A stretch of 64,000 nt of DNA from the NCBI GenBank assembly GCA_963277665.1, contig OY728121.1:1654638062-1654702061 (forward strand), written 5' to 3'. Position numbers and translations under genes: made by a program. The DNA comes from Viscum album (taxonomy: Eukaryota > Streptophyta > Magnoliopsida > Santalales > Viscaceae). The notes beneath the pieces were generated by a model. It made no database searches, had not been told where the DNA came from, and saw only the letters and a list, made by a program, of their open reading frames with translations. This document shows, piece by piece, positions 36,113 to 49,059 of this stretch. How positions within the stretch are numbered: position 1 is the first letter of the stretch; the number at the start of each line of letters is the position of its first letter.

Positions 36113-38969
36113 TTTCATGACCCCCTCCCTCCAAAGATACCACAATTAGAGGAGAGTGATAATGACCCCTGAGTCCCACCTTTAATAGGCCCTGGGTCGG
36201 CGACTAGCATCGAGGTTATAAAAATCTCATGTATGAGAGGAATTACCCTCTATAATATAAATAGCATCATGATATAAGATGAATCAACTACAATCAACTC
36301 CATGAAATATATATAAGAAAGACAAAAAAACATCCCACAATGGATTTATAAATAAAACTGATACAATAAAAGTCTCTAAAGTAAATACCCAAAAGTAAAT
36401 CAAAAGCAGCAACACAGCAACTGTCAAGGATTTGAACTAGTAATTTCCAACATGGTCCACGTAATCCTCCCAAAAAACTAAAAATAGTTTTATATATGTA
36501 GGGTGGTCATACAAGTATACTCGGTAGGAAAAACCAAAGTCTATCGTGCACATGTGAAATAAGCATATTAATGAACCTATGAGAAAATAGTAAAACCAAA
36601 TAGCACCAATACAAGTATACTAACCAAACACAACCTCACCAAGGCACGCTCAACAAATAATGCAAGTCAAGTAATATAATATAACATTATCACATTGATA
36701 AGGGTACCTTGAACCGCTTTCCCCCTAGTATGACGCTCTCACACTCAATGTTGTACATCCCGTAACTCCAATCTCTTCCATATACTACACCGTCCCACAA
36801 GCATGGTCACAACACACCTCGCCCGCAGACACCTGATCTTACCTCCCCATAAACACCACCACATCACATCTCTCCCAAAAACACTAGGGCCACAAAACAA
36901 CCACTACAAAAACCAGAGTAGTAGGGTATCATGAACATGTAGTACATCAACCTCATGCCCTCCTCCTACTATGCATGACCCCCACCAGAATTCACCCCAT
37001 AAGCACATTCATATCTCATCCCACCCAAAAACACCCGGTCCATCACAACCACCATATAATGCACTAACATACCTTCGGCCATCACGGCCTGTGTAATACC
37101 TACCTTTCCTAGAAGAGAGAGAAGGAAAGTGTGGGTACCCAGCCACCCGTAATCCTCACTAGATGTCGGGGAAAACACCCCTCACACTACTATTCAGGTG
37201 TCGGCACAAAATTCTCAATGTGGGTAGGGTGCATAGAGAAATTAAAAGAATATATAGGTATATATATAATATTAAACACTCAAGTCCAACATATGAGTTC
37301 ACAAGAAAACTAACCAACTCACAACTCTATCACTTTTGCTGCCACCTCTAAATGCATAACACCACACATCAAGTCACAAACCCCATTTCACATTTCAATC
37401 CAAACTCATTTAATCATCCCATTCATTTCATCATTTAGGATCAACCATGTTTAACCACACAATCCACCATTTATTCATCCATTAACCATCTTTATCCCAT
37501 CAACCAAACCAACCTAATCCATTCTGAACATTATTAAACAATTATTTATTTATATATTAAAACAGTAATTGGGTATATGGCACAAAGAAACCATCACCTC
37601 ACCACCCCAAAAGCACATCCAAATAAACCACCTCCTCACTGCCTAAAAAAGAACTGCCCAAAAAACTCACTCCTTGCCTCCCTAAAAGCATGGCCAAATA
37701 AACCAACTCCTCACCACCCCAAAAGCACAGCCAAACAAACCAACACCTTATCACCCCAAAATAATGGATAAACAAATCACACATCGTCATATACCCCATT
37801 TCAACCACACATTGTAGTTTCACAAGCACGACCACACATCACAACACATCAAGATCATTTTTATAGATTTATAAAGGGGAATTTATCATATTTCACTTTA
37901 TTTTAGGGGTTTTATCACCCAAACCAAAATATTGGGGCAACCATTTCATTATTAAAGACTAATTAATTAACCAATTTCCATTTAGGTTGATATCACAAAA
38001 ATCACAATTGTCACAACATTCACAATACATATATCCAGTGCAAAAAAATCCCCCAACGGACAAAAATTTTAGCGGGGAATCAAGCCTGAACAATTCATAA
38101 TATCAAAAATAATATCAAATTTATAAAAGTATAGGAATCAAACCCCATTTACCCCTTAAAATTAAATTTAACCAATTATTTATCTTTAATTAAGCTGGCA
38201 CAATAATAATCCATAGATAAACAAAATTAAACCCCCCCCCCACATGATACAAAAAAAAGGAAATAATGGATTTCATACCTCAAAGAATCTCTCTAACTTG
38301 TTGTGCACTGCAGGGCAAAGAAGAACGGACGCAAACCACAACCACGCCAAGAGAAACTATGGATCAACCTACACCATAACTAAATCCCATCAAAACTCAA
38401 CCGAACACACACCCCAAACCAAAACAACATCACTATAATCAATCCCTGGGAGAAGAATGGAAGAAAAACCAACAAGAAGAGAGAAGAACCTACCATAGAT
38501 AAACCACAAATTACCAAAGAAAAATGTCCAGGACCAACAGATCAAAGAGGGAGGAAGAGGGATTGAAGAACTCCTCAGGGAACCTAGTGTTATCCCAAAA
38601 CAAGAGGAAGAAGAAACCATGTCCAAATGAATGAAGTTTTGGCTGGAAAATAACTTTTAAAACTATACTACATTGGGGGTTTACACAACGTGTAATACCC
38701 TTTCATGTCATATAATCATCAGGGTTTAGTTTCTCTGTAAAATGCATCACCTTTTATTATTTAACCCAAAAAATTCAAACACCGTGAACCATCCCTGGAA
38801 AATCCACGAAACCAACTTTCATGTCTTGTAATACACTTACATTGTGTGTATTTCCTGCAGCAGCTCTGTTTCACCTCCAAATCCCATGAAAAATCCTGAA
38901 ACCTCCCCCAAACACATCCAAAAAACAAAAACATCAAAATAACAAATTGGGAGGGCATGGACCATTACA
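36113..38969 (-). repeat. 5' LTR of Gypsy-B (2857 bp)
   Basis: Homologous to 16461-19313 along its whole length, including the C run (here about 38230), the tandem-repeat zone (about 37600-37830) and the terminal TGTAATGGTC on the minus strand. ORFs at 37131-37351, 37577-37835 and 38244-38626 are chance frames within it. Confidence 0.93.
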
Positions 38970-40126
38970 CTTTAAAATCCTTCATGTAAAAATACTACAG
39001 TACAATCCTTATATATTTCATAATTATTATAACTAGGATACAATTTATTAAAATAATCTTATAACATAATTATTGAATTAAAACATGGGAACATTAATCA
39101 TTCCACTTCATATGTAGTAATATCATATGATTGAACTTGATCCCTTATCTTATTTTGAGGTATATTTCCTTGATTCTTAGGGAATTCATTTTCATAATCC
39201 CCTATATCCTTATAGAGAAAGAATAGCACATTGGTAGATTTTTTCTTTCCCTTGAAATCATGGGTATGGTGTAATTTTTCTCCACCTTATAAGAAAACTC
39301 ATTTTCCTTTTAATCATGTACCAAGGTGTTTCCTTCCACAAGTACCACATGTTGGAAAATACTTCTTTCCTTTCTTCCCTTTATCCATTTTTTCCCTACC
39401 ATCCTATTCTTCTCTTTCTTCCCTTCATATCCATAACAATTGGAGAATTATTTCTCTATCTTGATAGACCATGATACTATAACCTCAAATGATGAGATTT
39501 TTTGGGATACTATTTCCCTTAAAAATATTATATTAATACTATCAAAGAAACTATCATTATTATTCTTTAAAATATGTGCATTGACGTGATTCCCATTACT
39601 TTTGATAGAAACCATTTATAAATGATGTAGTACACTATATTAGATCATATCATTGTGAAACATAATGTATAATCCCAAAACTAGTGAAACACTTATCATA
39701 AATTGAAAATTTTATGCATAGATAATATCATAATCATAAACATGGTTTCTTTGGGAATTTTTTCAAATAATAAAAAAATTTAAAATCCGTCATAATGGTT
39801 TATAAAGAGGATGGGAATTAACCCAAGAATATCCCCCAAGAGGGTCAAACCAAGTGCATAGTAAATTGAATTTTTGTGCACTTGATGATTATTGGGGCAA
39901 GCCTGATGCACCCTTTTTGGATTTATTACCACTAGGTACATTTGTTCCATAACCACACCCACTTGTAGTATCTATAGAGGGATGTATTTGCAAATAAAAC
40001 CACATAAACTATTTCTTACCAAAACTTTAGGTTGTTCTTCTATACTTTCCCTCAAAGTATTTCATAGGTTAATATTCCCTAACCTATTTTTTCCTAAATC
40101 TATTTCATAAGGCTTCTACTAAACTT
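38970..40126 (-). pseudogene. gag: gag remnant of Tekay-C
   Basis: Minus-strand region directly after the Tekay-C primer-binding site. Near 39240-39370 it reads TCGTCGRKHLGT*LKGK*, then GGEKLHHTHDF. This aligns with the Tekay-A nucleocapsid block CSKCGKKHGGSCLKGTSKCLKCGKEGHRAFEC, with several Cys codons lost, including one to TGA. The distance from primer site to knuckle (about 0.8 kb) matches Tekay-A. A frame at 39780-39962 may be Gag N-terminal sequence but has no diagnostic motif. The right half of the CTTT(C/A) duplication (38970-38974) marks the Gypsy-B insertion. Confidence 0.72.
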
Positions 40127-40138
40127 CCTCTAATACCA
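40127..40138 (-). promoter_or_regulatory. Primer-binding site of Tekay-C
   Basis: On the minus strand TGGTATTAGAGG, two bases after the LTR end GGGTGCTACA. It is the same decayed initiator tRNA-Met type as in Gypsy-B. Confidence 0.85.
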
Positions 40139-42789
40139 AATGTAGCACCCTGTCCCTAGTAACCCAGATCTGGCGTCTACTTTGTTACATTGGCATAAGA
40201 TACAATTAATTGTATCCCAAAGGACTAAATAGTTTATTAGTCTTCGTAAACTAGATATATAATTTAAATTCTTATTATAATTGAAAATATGAAATGCATG
40301 AAGTATTTTATTTGATAAAAACATTATTCCCCTTATCATATCCATGAATATTAATCACAATACACTTTCTGGTATCTTAAGGAAAATAAAACATAATAAA
40401 TGGGTGAGATTAAATGCTCAATAATGGTAATCGTGTAGCCAAAGCTATGAATAAATAAAGAATAATAAATATGGAAAGGTAAATAAATGAAACATATTCT
40501 ATTTAATCAATAACTTGATCATAATATGGCAGGAATAAATGACAATCAAATACTTTCATATAAATAATCACATGAGCATGAAAATTAACCATGGATATTA
40601 TAACTAATAAAATAATCACATAGAATATCAATAACTAGATTCATAATGATGGAATACATAATGATATACATTTAAAACATACCTTTTAGTCATTATTCTA
40701 ATATATCTATATAAATGGGTAAGGCATCAGCCAAAACCCAATCTAGTTTGTCATGTGAGACCTATCAATACATTGAGGGGATATAGTGGGCCCCACACAT
40801 CACTTAATAAGTTTAATTCATTCCTTGTATTAAAGGGGTGAAACTTATAATAAATTTTCATATTGAGAACTACCATATTAATAGTTAATACTTACCCCAA
40901 TCAATAAAAATAATCATAAACCATCTAGAGTAAAATGGTGAATGGTAATAAAATTTTACATCCCTAGTCAAACTGATCATAAACCATCTAGATAAATAAT
41001 AAGTATGGTGTAAATAAAATATATCCTCATTGGATCATATTTAAAATATAGGTTTTATTTATTTGATGAATAAAAATACCATGAAAATATCTTTAAGAAC
41101 ATTTTTGAGAAAAATAACCTTTGCAATTTGAAAATCACCTTTTAAAAAAAGGTTCACAAAAAAATTTGAAAATAATTTTTATTGAAAATAACCTTTTAAA
41201 ACATGTACAATATGTGCTAATATTTTTATTGGTCATGACTTCGGAAAATTTTATTCATGTCATACATGTTAAAATAAAGATTCCTTTCATGTTTGAGGTA
41301 AAATCCAAACAGATGTTGTTTTGAAATTGATATGAAGATTAATTTCCAAAAAAAAATAAAAAGTAAGAATTGGTAAAAAATTATTTAAAAAATAATTTTT
41401 AAAAGGCTAAAATATTTTTTAAAACATTTTTATAAAACATGGGTTTTAATGAAAATGGATTTCGGATCAAAGAGAGAAATAAAGACAGAATTTCTAAAAA
41501 ACGTTTTCTTAATCATTTTAAGTACCAAAGAGAGGTAAATAATATTATTACTTAAAAAAGTTCATGAATAACCATAGTATAATAAAATATATTGATTTTA
41601 AGATTTAAATATCAAATAATTCCACCAAGAGAGACTTAAACAAAAATAATCCTGAATAATGATGAGATTGTGAAATAAACCCTTACCACTTTGGTAACTT
41701 TTGAATTAAAAACCCCCTGAAAGAAATAACTTTAAATGAAAATTTAAATACCATGAATATAAATGAATTCATGATATAACATACAAAAATGGAAGTATAT
41801 ACACACCCAAAATAAATATGTGGTGAATATAGCATATGTCTCACGAAAGTAAAAGTGACACGAGAAACCCTTACATTGAGTCTGAATCATCACATATGTT
41901 CTTTATCTTCTTGAATAATAAAATTATGTTAAATATTTCCTAGATTAAGATAATTTTTAAAGTTTATTATTCCTTTTATTTCACTTATTTCCATGTTGTA
42001 TATAATTACTTAATCAATTAAGTTTACTTTAGATATTTCGATGATATTTTTCTTATGTGTCAAAAAATGACTGCTTGGTTAACTATGGTCAAAGTGGTCA
42101 TTATTTAAACATATACATAATAATAATCATGAAATAATTATATATTTATACATAAATTATAATTTTAAAACAAATCATGAAATATCATTATTAAAAATTA
42201 AGTACATTACAATCATGGAGATGGTAGATCGTATGTGTGCATGAGTAACGTTTCTATTTTTCAGTGATCATTATGAAATGAAGGTGAGTAATATTTTATC
42301 TTTAAATAATGATTATAATATCATGTATAAAATATTATTTCTTTAAATATACTTATATATATCATCCATGTGGTGTGGTGATGAAAATAGAGTCATATCA
42401 CGTCGTGAAGCCGGTAGTCCATACGTACACGAACGACATTATCATTTTCTAGCCTCAAAACGAAAATGATATATATATTACCCTTTAAAAATGAAGAATA
42501 TGTCATGAATATCATAATTATTTCATTTATTACATATATTAATTAACTTTATCCTTATTATATTCTATGTAAAGAGTTAGTGAAAGATGAATCACATCGC
42601 TTCATGAGGCGATAATTCATCGTACACACGAGGGATGTTATCATGTCCCCTATGAAATAGAGAGTAAAAAAAGTTATATAATGACTCTATAAGTATAATT
42701 ATGTTATAAATATCATATATATATATATATATAATTTATATCCATCATCATACCCAATCATGGGAGGTGTTGATGGGAAAATGAATGAC

Positions 42790-42794
42790 ATCAG
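42790..42794. repeat. Target-site duplication ATCAG, left copy (Angela-D)
   Basis: ATCAG here and ATCAA at 52587-52591 flank the copia element. Removing the insert rejoins GACATCA(G/A)TTCGTGAGG, which matches GACATTGGTTCGCAAGG in the other Tekay-C LTR. Confidence 0.8.
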
Positions 42795-44726
42795 TTTTGG
42801 AGTTGGTGTCCTAGGACCAACTATTTGTACTTTGATTACATGTATATTTAATGCATTGAAATTAATAAAACTTCTTATTAAATATTTATTTCTTTTATTC
42901 ATGACTCTAATGTAATAAATTTCTAGACTATATGTCACATTGATAAGGTTGTAGCAGTTCCCCGCTATGATGAGAACCTTGATGTGCTATGACAATATTC
43001 TTAAATAATGTTATGTGGTTAGATAACGTATTATGATGGGACACATAGTACATATACTATCAAGTGTGAGTGCTTATTAGAATATGAGTCTTCTTCTCAT
43101 GATGTTTTCACTTGGTAATCTCCAAGATGGGAGATTATGAGAAAAGACCCACCAGTAGGAATTCTACATGTTTTAGTGTCATTGGAAATTTCTATCTGTG
43201 AGCGTGTCTGATAGTCCTTAGACTTTAAGATTATTATTAATTCCTATTACAACTCATATACTTATATTTATTTCATAAACCATGGTGATAATATCTCATG
43301 GAAAACTTGGATATGTTGGGTGCGTCATGAGTGAAATTTCATTAATGGATAAGTCGAGGAATGATTTTTCCCTTCCATATTTATGGAAGCTGGTATCTCA
43401 TCCATTTGATTAAAATAGAACCAACATATTAAATTCCATAGCCATAGTATAACAGCGTGTTTATTTCAGATAGTCAAATATATACATATCGAGCATATAG
43501 GTTGGTGACACGGTTGTGCAACATTCTTGATGAGATATTATGACAAAGGAATTATATTATATAGTGAGTGTTAATATGTGATTGTCATCATTGTGGCATT
43601 AAGTTATTTATCTTGGGAGCCTTGACCTATTTCTAGAGACTAATCTTGGACTTTAGAAAATCTCACTTAATTGTAACAAGAAATAATCCTAGAGAGTCAC
43701 ACACTAAGTGTTTCTATTAATCTTAATTAAATTCTATATGAATTTAATTATTGGAATAAATATTATTCTCAAGACTAAGGAATAATTTTATTCAAGTTTA
43801 ATTGATCTCTAATATTCACATGGTAATAAATAATTATTTGTTTATTAATAAAAAATTTGATTACGTAAATATATATATATATATATTATTTATTATCTAG
43901 ATTTTGAATAAAATATTTATTTTATTTATTGAATATTTTAATAAATATTTATTTTTTAGATTGTGAGTAATGTATTTATTAATGAATAAAATATTTATTC
44001 GATTATTCAATAAATGCTATAGGAGTTCGAACATACCAAGACCAAGTTCAATAAAAAATATTAATTAACAAGGTCGTTACATAATATTTGTTACTCTTCA
44101 AGTTGGTGTGCACTAAAAAATAATAATAATGAAATTATTATTATGTTTCATGAGGTTTATTAAAGTTTTTAAATTCTATTTAATGTTCAGTATGAAATTA
44201 AATAATAATTTAATCTAAACCCTGACTCTATAAATAAACGATTATGTCTATTGTATATTGCATCCAAAATTGAGAATAGAGAATTGTTCCGCACAATGAA
44301 TTCTCTCTCGACACCTCCTTCTCTCTCCCTCTTAATAACGAGAAGTGCAAGAGATATTTCTTCAAGACCAAAGAATGACCGGTCAAGAACGAACAACGCA
44401 TGACATGTGATTCACTACGCTAGCACCCAGTGATCAAGTGGTGTTTCTCAGAGATCATTGGAGCATGTGTGGATCATTGCTGGAGGGATTTTATCCTTGG
44501 ATTCTCACAGTGCAACGAAGTCAACCTGAAAGGATCTTTTTGAATGATCAAAAATCATCAAAAGAGAAAGTTCCTAAGAATAGGTATTTATTTCTTTAGA
44601 TATTAAATAAATAAATTATAAATTTTACATGAAATATCCTCACTCATGGTTTTGGGAAATGATTATTAAAAGAAATTTTAATATATCAAACTCCATCGCA
44701 CACTTCCGCTACACCTGGAACGATCA
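42795..44726 (+). repeat. 5' LTR of Angela-D (1932 bp)
   Basis: Starts TTTTGGAGTT (TGTTGGAG in the 3' LTR) and ends ACCTGGAACGATCA. TATAAATA lies at 44229-44236. It is homologous to 50678-52586 and to solo LTR G at 30263-32261. It contains a (TA)n run near 43870. Confidence 0.9.
44229..44236 (+). promoter_or_regulatory. TATA box of the Angela-D 5' LTR
   Basis: TATAAATA in the block AACCCTGACTCTATAAATA, conserved at 52095-52102 in the 3' LTR. Confidence 0.65.
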
Positions 44727-44728
44727 AG

Positions 44729-44740
44729 TGGTATTAGATG
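44729..44740 (+). promoter_or_regulatory. Primer-binding site of Angela-D
   Basis: TGGTATTAGATG follows the LTR end after AG, close to TGGTATCAGAGC of initiator tRNA-Met. Confidence 0.85.
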
Positions 44741-46955
44741 AGCCATGTTTAAATTTATAATTATTTATTTGATTGTTAATCCATATGCAGTCATGGTTGA
44801 CTTTTCATTTCTTTTTATTCATTCTTGAATATGATTTGAATTAACACGCTTCAAAATATTAATCATATTCATTAAATATTTATTTTTATTAAAGGTTTAA
44901 GAATATATGAATAGAAATAGGAGATTCCATCAGGAAATGTCAAATATTTGGCTGGTAAAATAGAGTTACACGACATGTAGCTAGATTAAATGTTGTGTAC
45001 CCATGCACATTATACCTGGATACGTCAAGTAATTAATTACATGCAGTGCATTTATTTCACCTCACATGTTGATCGGGCCAACCTGGAACATGGAAAGAGG
45101 ATATATGGAATGTAGCTTGTACACACATGTTGTATACTCTAGATGAGTTAACACACTAAATCCCTAGGTGTGTGACTTGGATACATAGAAACTGAGGTAA
45201 AAGACATGTAGCTAGACTTTACACATCATGTAGTCTCCCATTAAAGGAAAAAATTAAAAATTACATTAAATTGAAAACTATAGCATTAAAACCTTACTTT
45301 ATTTATTGACACACCAATGCATGTTTTAAAATTTAATAATAATTTTAAATAATATTAAATTATCAATTGATTTATTGTAATTAATATGTCATTATTGTTT
45401 CTACCATTTATTTTCTTTGAATTCCATAAATGATGGATATCTCCAATTAAGTTTGGATGACAATTAAGATGAAAGTGAATTAATTTATTTATTAATTAAT
45501 TAATTAATAAAAGTGTGTTTATCTTAATAATAAAGAAAAAATAAAGAAATGAATGATAACCAATTACTTTTTCATATTCATGCATGTATGACCGATCATG
45601 AGCTTGATCAAGACCTATGTATGTGTTGGAATTTATTTAATTTAATTTTTTACATGGGTTTTCAATTATTTAATATTAAATTAAATGATGGATTTCATGT
45701 CATTCCCCCCTCCATTATTATGTAGGGCCTACATATCCAAGGATATTTATGTAATCCCCTTTAACCAACCCTTTGGTTCTCCTCATATAAAGGTGATTAA
45801 TAAATACTTTTAGTTAATAGAGAATCCCAAGGAATGTGGATAAGATTCAAGATGGAACCATGATGATTCCAACCCGGTGATATAAATATATACAGGTGAA
45901 ATGTTGTAACTCATTCCATGATCTGAAGATGGAGTTATTCCCCTAGATCATAGGTTGATTTAATTTCCACTCATTAAATCAACTATTAGATAAGCTCCTA
46001 ATCCGGCCATTTACTTAATTTATTTATTTTTGTATATAATTTTATTTATTTTTATGTATGAAAGACCGCATTCACATAAATAAATGAGTTAATATGAAAA
46101 TATGGGATTTAAATAAATTAATTTTTCATAAATGTTTTATCCAATATGATTAATTAATAAAATTCACTTAATATTAACATGACATGTAAGTGATAAAACA
46201 ATATAAAATTGATGCATAATTAATTAAAACCCATAAACCTAATATTAAGTCAGCCTAAGCCTTCCATTACTTAGTTGGTAATGAAACCATATAAATGAGT
46301 GTAGTACATAGCCAAAATATTGACACTAACTTTTATTGGGGAGTTCTCATCAAGGTTTTGGGTTGAATTAGCCAAACTTATATTGAGTTTAACAGTCAAA
46401 GTATATTCAATAAAAAATTAGAGGCAAGTGTTGAGGAAGTCCAAGTCAGGATTTTAGGATAAGGGATTCCAATCAATAGATCAAGGAGTTTCAAGTCCAC
46501 AGTTGGAAAGATCGCCGAACTAATTACTTTCTTATGGTTTTCGTGGCCAAAGACTAGATCATTATGAAAATTAATGGGGATCCTTGCAACTAAAATGTTA
46601 AAGAAACTAGAAATTATGATTTCAATGGTCAGGGATATTGGGGATTGATAAAATAGTGGGAGATTTAATAAAATTTATTTATTTATTTATTTATTATTTA
46701 TCACATAATTTGTAATCAATAAAAAGTACTAATAATATGCTCTTTTAATTGTAGAATAAAATGGAAATATCATCATTCACATTATCCCTATAATGAATAT
46801 TGGATAAAGAAAATCTCATAACTTTAAGTAACTTATAGGAGTGGTTTAGACACCTTCGGGTTGTAATATTCCAAGAACAGAAATCTTATGTGTTATAATC
46901 TTCAATTCCTAATCCGCCTACAAAAGAGTCATGTGATTAATAGCTACTTGTCTAT
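44741..46955 (+). other. Angela-D untranslated leader and unreadable gag start
   Basis: About 2.2 kb between the primer-binding site and the first legible Gag motif. A long leader is usual in BARE-type elements. No open frame of note and no recognised domain are present; the N-terminal part of Gag is probably within 46300-46950 but too degraded to place. Confidence 0.5.
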
Positions 46956-47562
46956 GAAAAACATTTTAGAGATGCGGTTGAAGTTAAATGTTTTATTTTT
47001 TCATCAATTTCTAGTGAACTAATGAAGTCTCATGAAAACAAAAATGTGTATAGCGTGCTAGAGCAACTACGTGGTCTATACAAGTAGATATCTAGACAGA
47101 AATATTTTGAGATTTCTAAGTTTATTTTTCAAAGAATTATTATAGAGGTTGTCTCATATAGGCCTGATGTAGTCAATATCATTGGCTACATTGAGCACCT
47201 ATATTTTCTAGTGTTTAAAATTTCCAAAGAACTTGGCACCAACCTCATTCCGACATCACTCCCTCTGAGATTCTCCAGCTTTATTGTGAATTTTAACATG
47301 AAAAAAATTGATAAGTCTCTTCCAGGTCTTCTTACTCTTATTCTCCAAGTATATAAGGATATGAATTATGAAAAACCTTCCATCCTTATGGTGAAAAAAT
47401 AGAAAGGTAAAGAAAATTTATTTAATCCCAAATCTTCTTCATGCCCTTCCAAGAAGAGGAAGATCAAGGGGAAAGTAAGGGAATAGGATGATATCTATTT
47501 TGCATGTGGCAAAAAGGGCCACTGGAAGAAAAACTTCACTCATCCAAAGAATCAATGGTAAG
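46956..47562 (+). pseudogene. gag: gag of Angela-D
   Basis: Capsid-type Gag remnant. The core is legible across 46980-47400: SHENKNVYSVLEQLRGLY, then IIGYIEHLYFL, ELGTNLIPTSLP and FIVNFNMKKIDKSLPGLL. This corresponds block by block to the BARE-type Gag arrangement. The best open stretch is 47211-47402. The zinc knuckle near 47495-47540 has lost its first and last Cys (YFACGKKGHWKKNF, where C-X2-C-X4-H-X4-C is expected). Confidence 0.82.
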
Positions 47563-48700
47563 CTTCAAGTTCACTTGTTATCTAGTGAAATTTGTATTTT
47601 TATACAAATTGGGTATTAGATATAGCTTGTGGTGATCACATATGTATTTAAATATAGGAACCAAGTAGATTTAGAAATATTGACTAAGGGTAGGAAGATC
47701 TATGAATAGAAAACATAGCTAAACTTATTGTTTTAGCTATCATGGACTACCACCTCATGTTACTAACTAGAATGATCTTGGTTTTAAAGGGTTGTTATTA
47801 TGTGCCTTCAGTTACCAAAAAAATTATTTCTGTATCCAAACTAGATACGGATGTATTTATTTTCAAATTTTGGAATAAATGTTGATAATTTTATAAATAT
47901 AGCATTTTTTATGATAAGGCACATCTAAATAATGTTCTTTATGCATTGGATTACATGAATCATGTAATGGAAATCGATAACGAAGTTACTTCACATGAAT
48001 CATACCACACCCAACTTTGGAATCACTAACTAGGTCATGTAAAATAAAAACACTTGACTAAATTACATCAAGATGGATATTTAGATTCTTTTGAACTAAA
48101 ACCACTTGGTGTATGTCATACATGTTTACAAGGAAAAATGACCAAAGCCCCATTTAGTGGGAAAGGTGAAAGTGATAAAGATCTTCTTGAATTAGTTCAT
48201 ATCGATGTGTGTAGACCATTTCTTGATGTGGCAGGGGGTGGGTAATCATACTTCATAACTTTTACTAATGATTTTAGTAGATTTGGATATGTATACTTAA
48301 GAAGATATAAGTAAGATTACTTTGATAAATTCAAGGAATATAAGAATGGATTTGAGAACCAGTTTGGTAAGAAGATTAAGAAACTCTACTCAGGCCATGG
48401 TGAAGAATATATTAATCAATACTTCATTGATTATTTATGGGATTTCACGATATTATCTCAACTCACTCCTCCTTATATGCCTCAGTAGAATGGTGTAAGA
48501 GAAATGGGTAACCACACCTTGTTGGACATGTATAGATCAATGATGAGTCATGTGAGTCTTCCATTATCCTTTTGGGGATACACATTACAAATAGAAACAT
48601 ACGTAGTAAACTGAGTGCCAAATAAAGAAATATATGGTATACCATACCAATTATGGAATAGAAAGAAACATATGTTTTCTTACTTATATTTGTAGGGTTG
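47563..48700 (+). pseudogene. pol: Protease and integrase of Angela-D
   Basis: The protease site near 47609 reads WVLDIACGDHIC where the family has WVLDTG; the catalytic DTG has become DIA, so it would be inactive. The integrase zinc region near 48020-48130 reads LGHV, LTKLHQDGYLDSF and VCHTCLQGKMTKAPFSGKGE. The core follows: HIDVCRPF (first Asp kept), LYSGHGEEY (second Asp lost, family L-S-D-x-G-G-E-Y), and NGVREMGNHTLLDMYRSMM (Glu region). TAG and TAA stops break the frame at several Gln positions. The open piece 48054-48245 is part of this. Confidence 0.83.
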
Positions 48701-49059
48701 AGAAGAATTTTTTAAGGCCTCTTCTGGTAACAATCTTGTACCCTAAGGAACAAAGTGTATCTTTATAGGATATCCCAGATAAACAAAGGGATACTACCTA
48801 TAAAATACTTTAGAAAAAAAGGTTTTGATTGATAGAAGCCCTACATTTCTTAAGGATGATCTTATCTCTAAGAGAGATAGTGGTAGTAAGATAGAATTCG
48901 ATGAAGTCTAGGCTCAACATACACAAGAGTTTTCATAGGAAAAAATTCCACAAAGTCCCATGGAAGAATAAATTGTTCCAGATACAAAATTTTTACGTGT
49001 GTGTACTAAATAGGTTAGAGAATCAAAATTGTATGGTTTTCTAATCACTAAGGATAGTG

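Larger units (their letters stand above)
16461..38969 (-). mobile_element. Gypsy-B: minus-strand Ty3/gypsy chromovirus, decayed, split in RT
   Basis: Element read right to left: 5' LTR 36113-38969, primer-binding site 36098-36109, gag, protease/RT to 33541, a foreign insert (22235-33535), then RT end, RNase H, integrase and chromodomain-like tail down to about 19958, and 3' LTR 16461-19313. Flanks are CTTTC (16456-16460) and CTTTA (38970-38974), a 5-bp target-site duplication with one change. The LTRs differ at roughly one base in eight over the first 200 bases by eye, so it is much older than Tekay-A. All reading frames are broken. It inserted into the internal region of Tekay-C. Confidence 0.9.
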
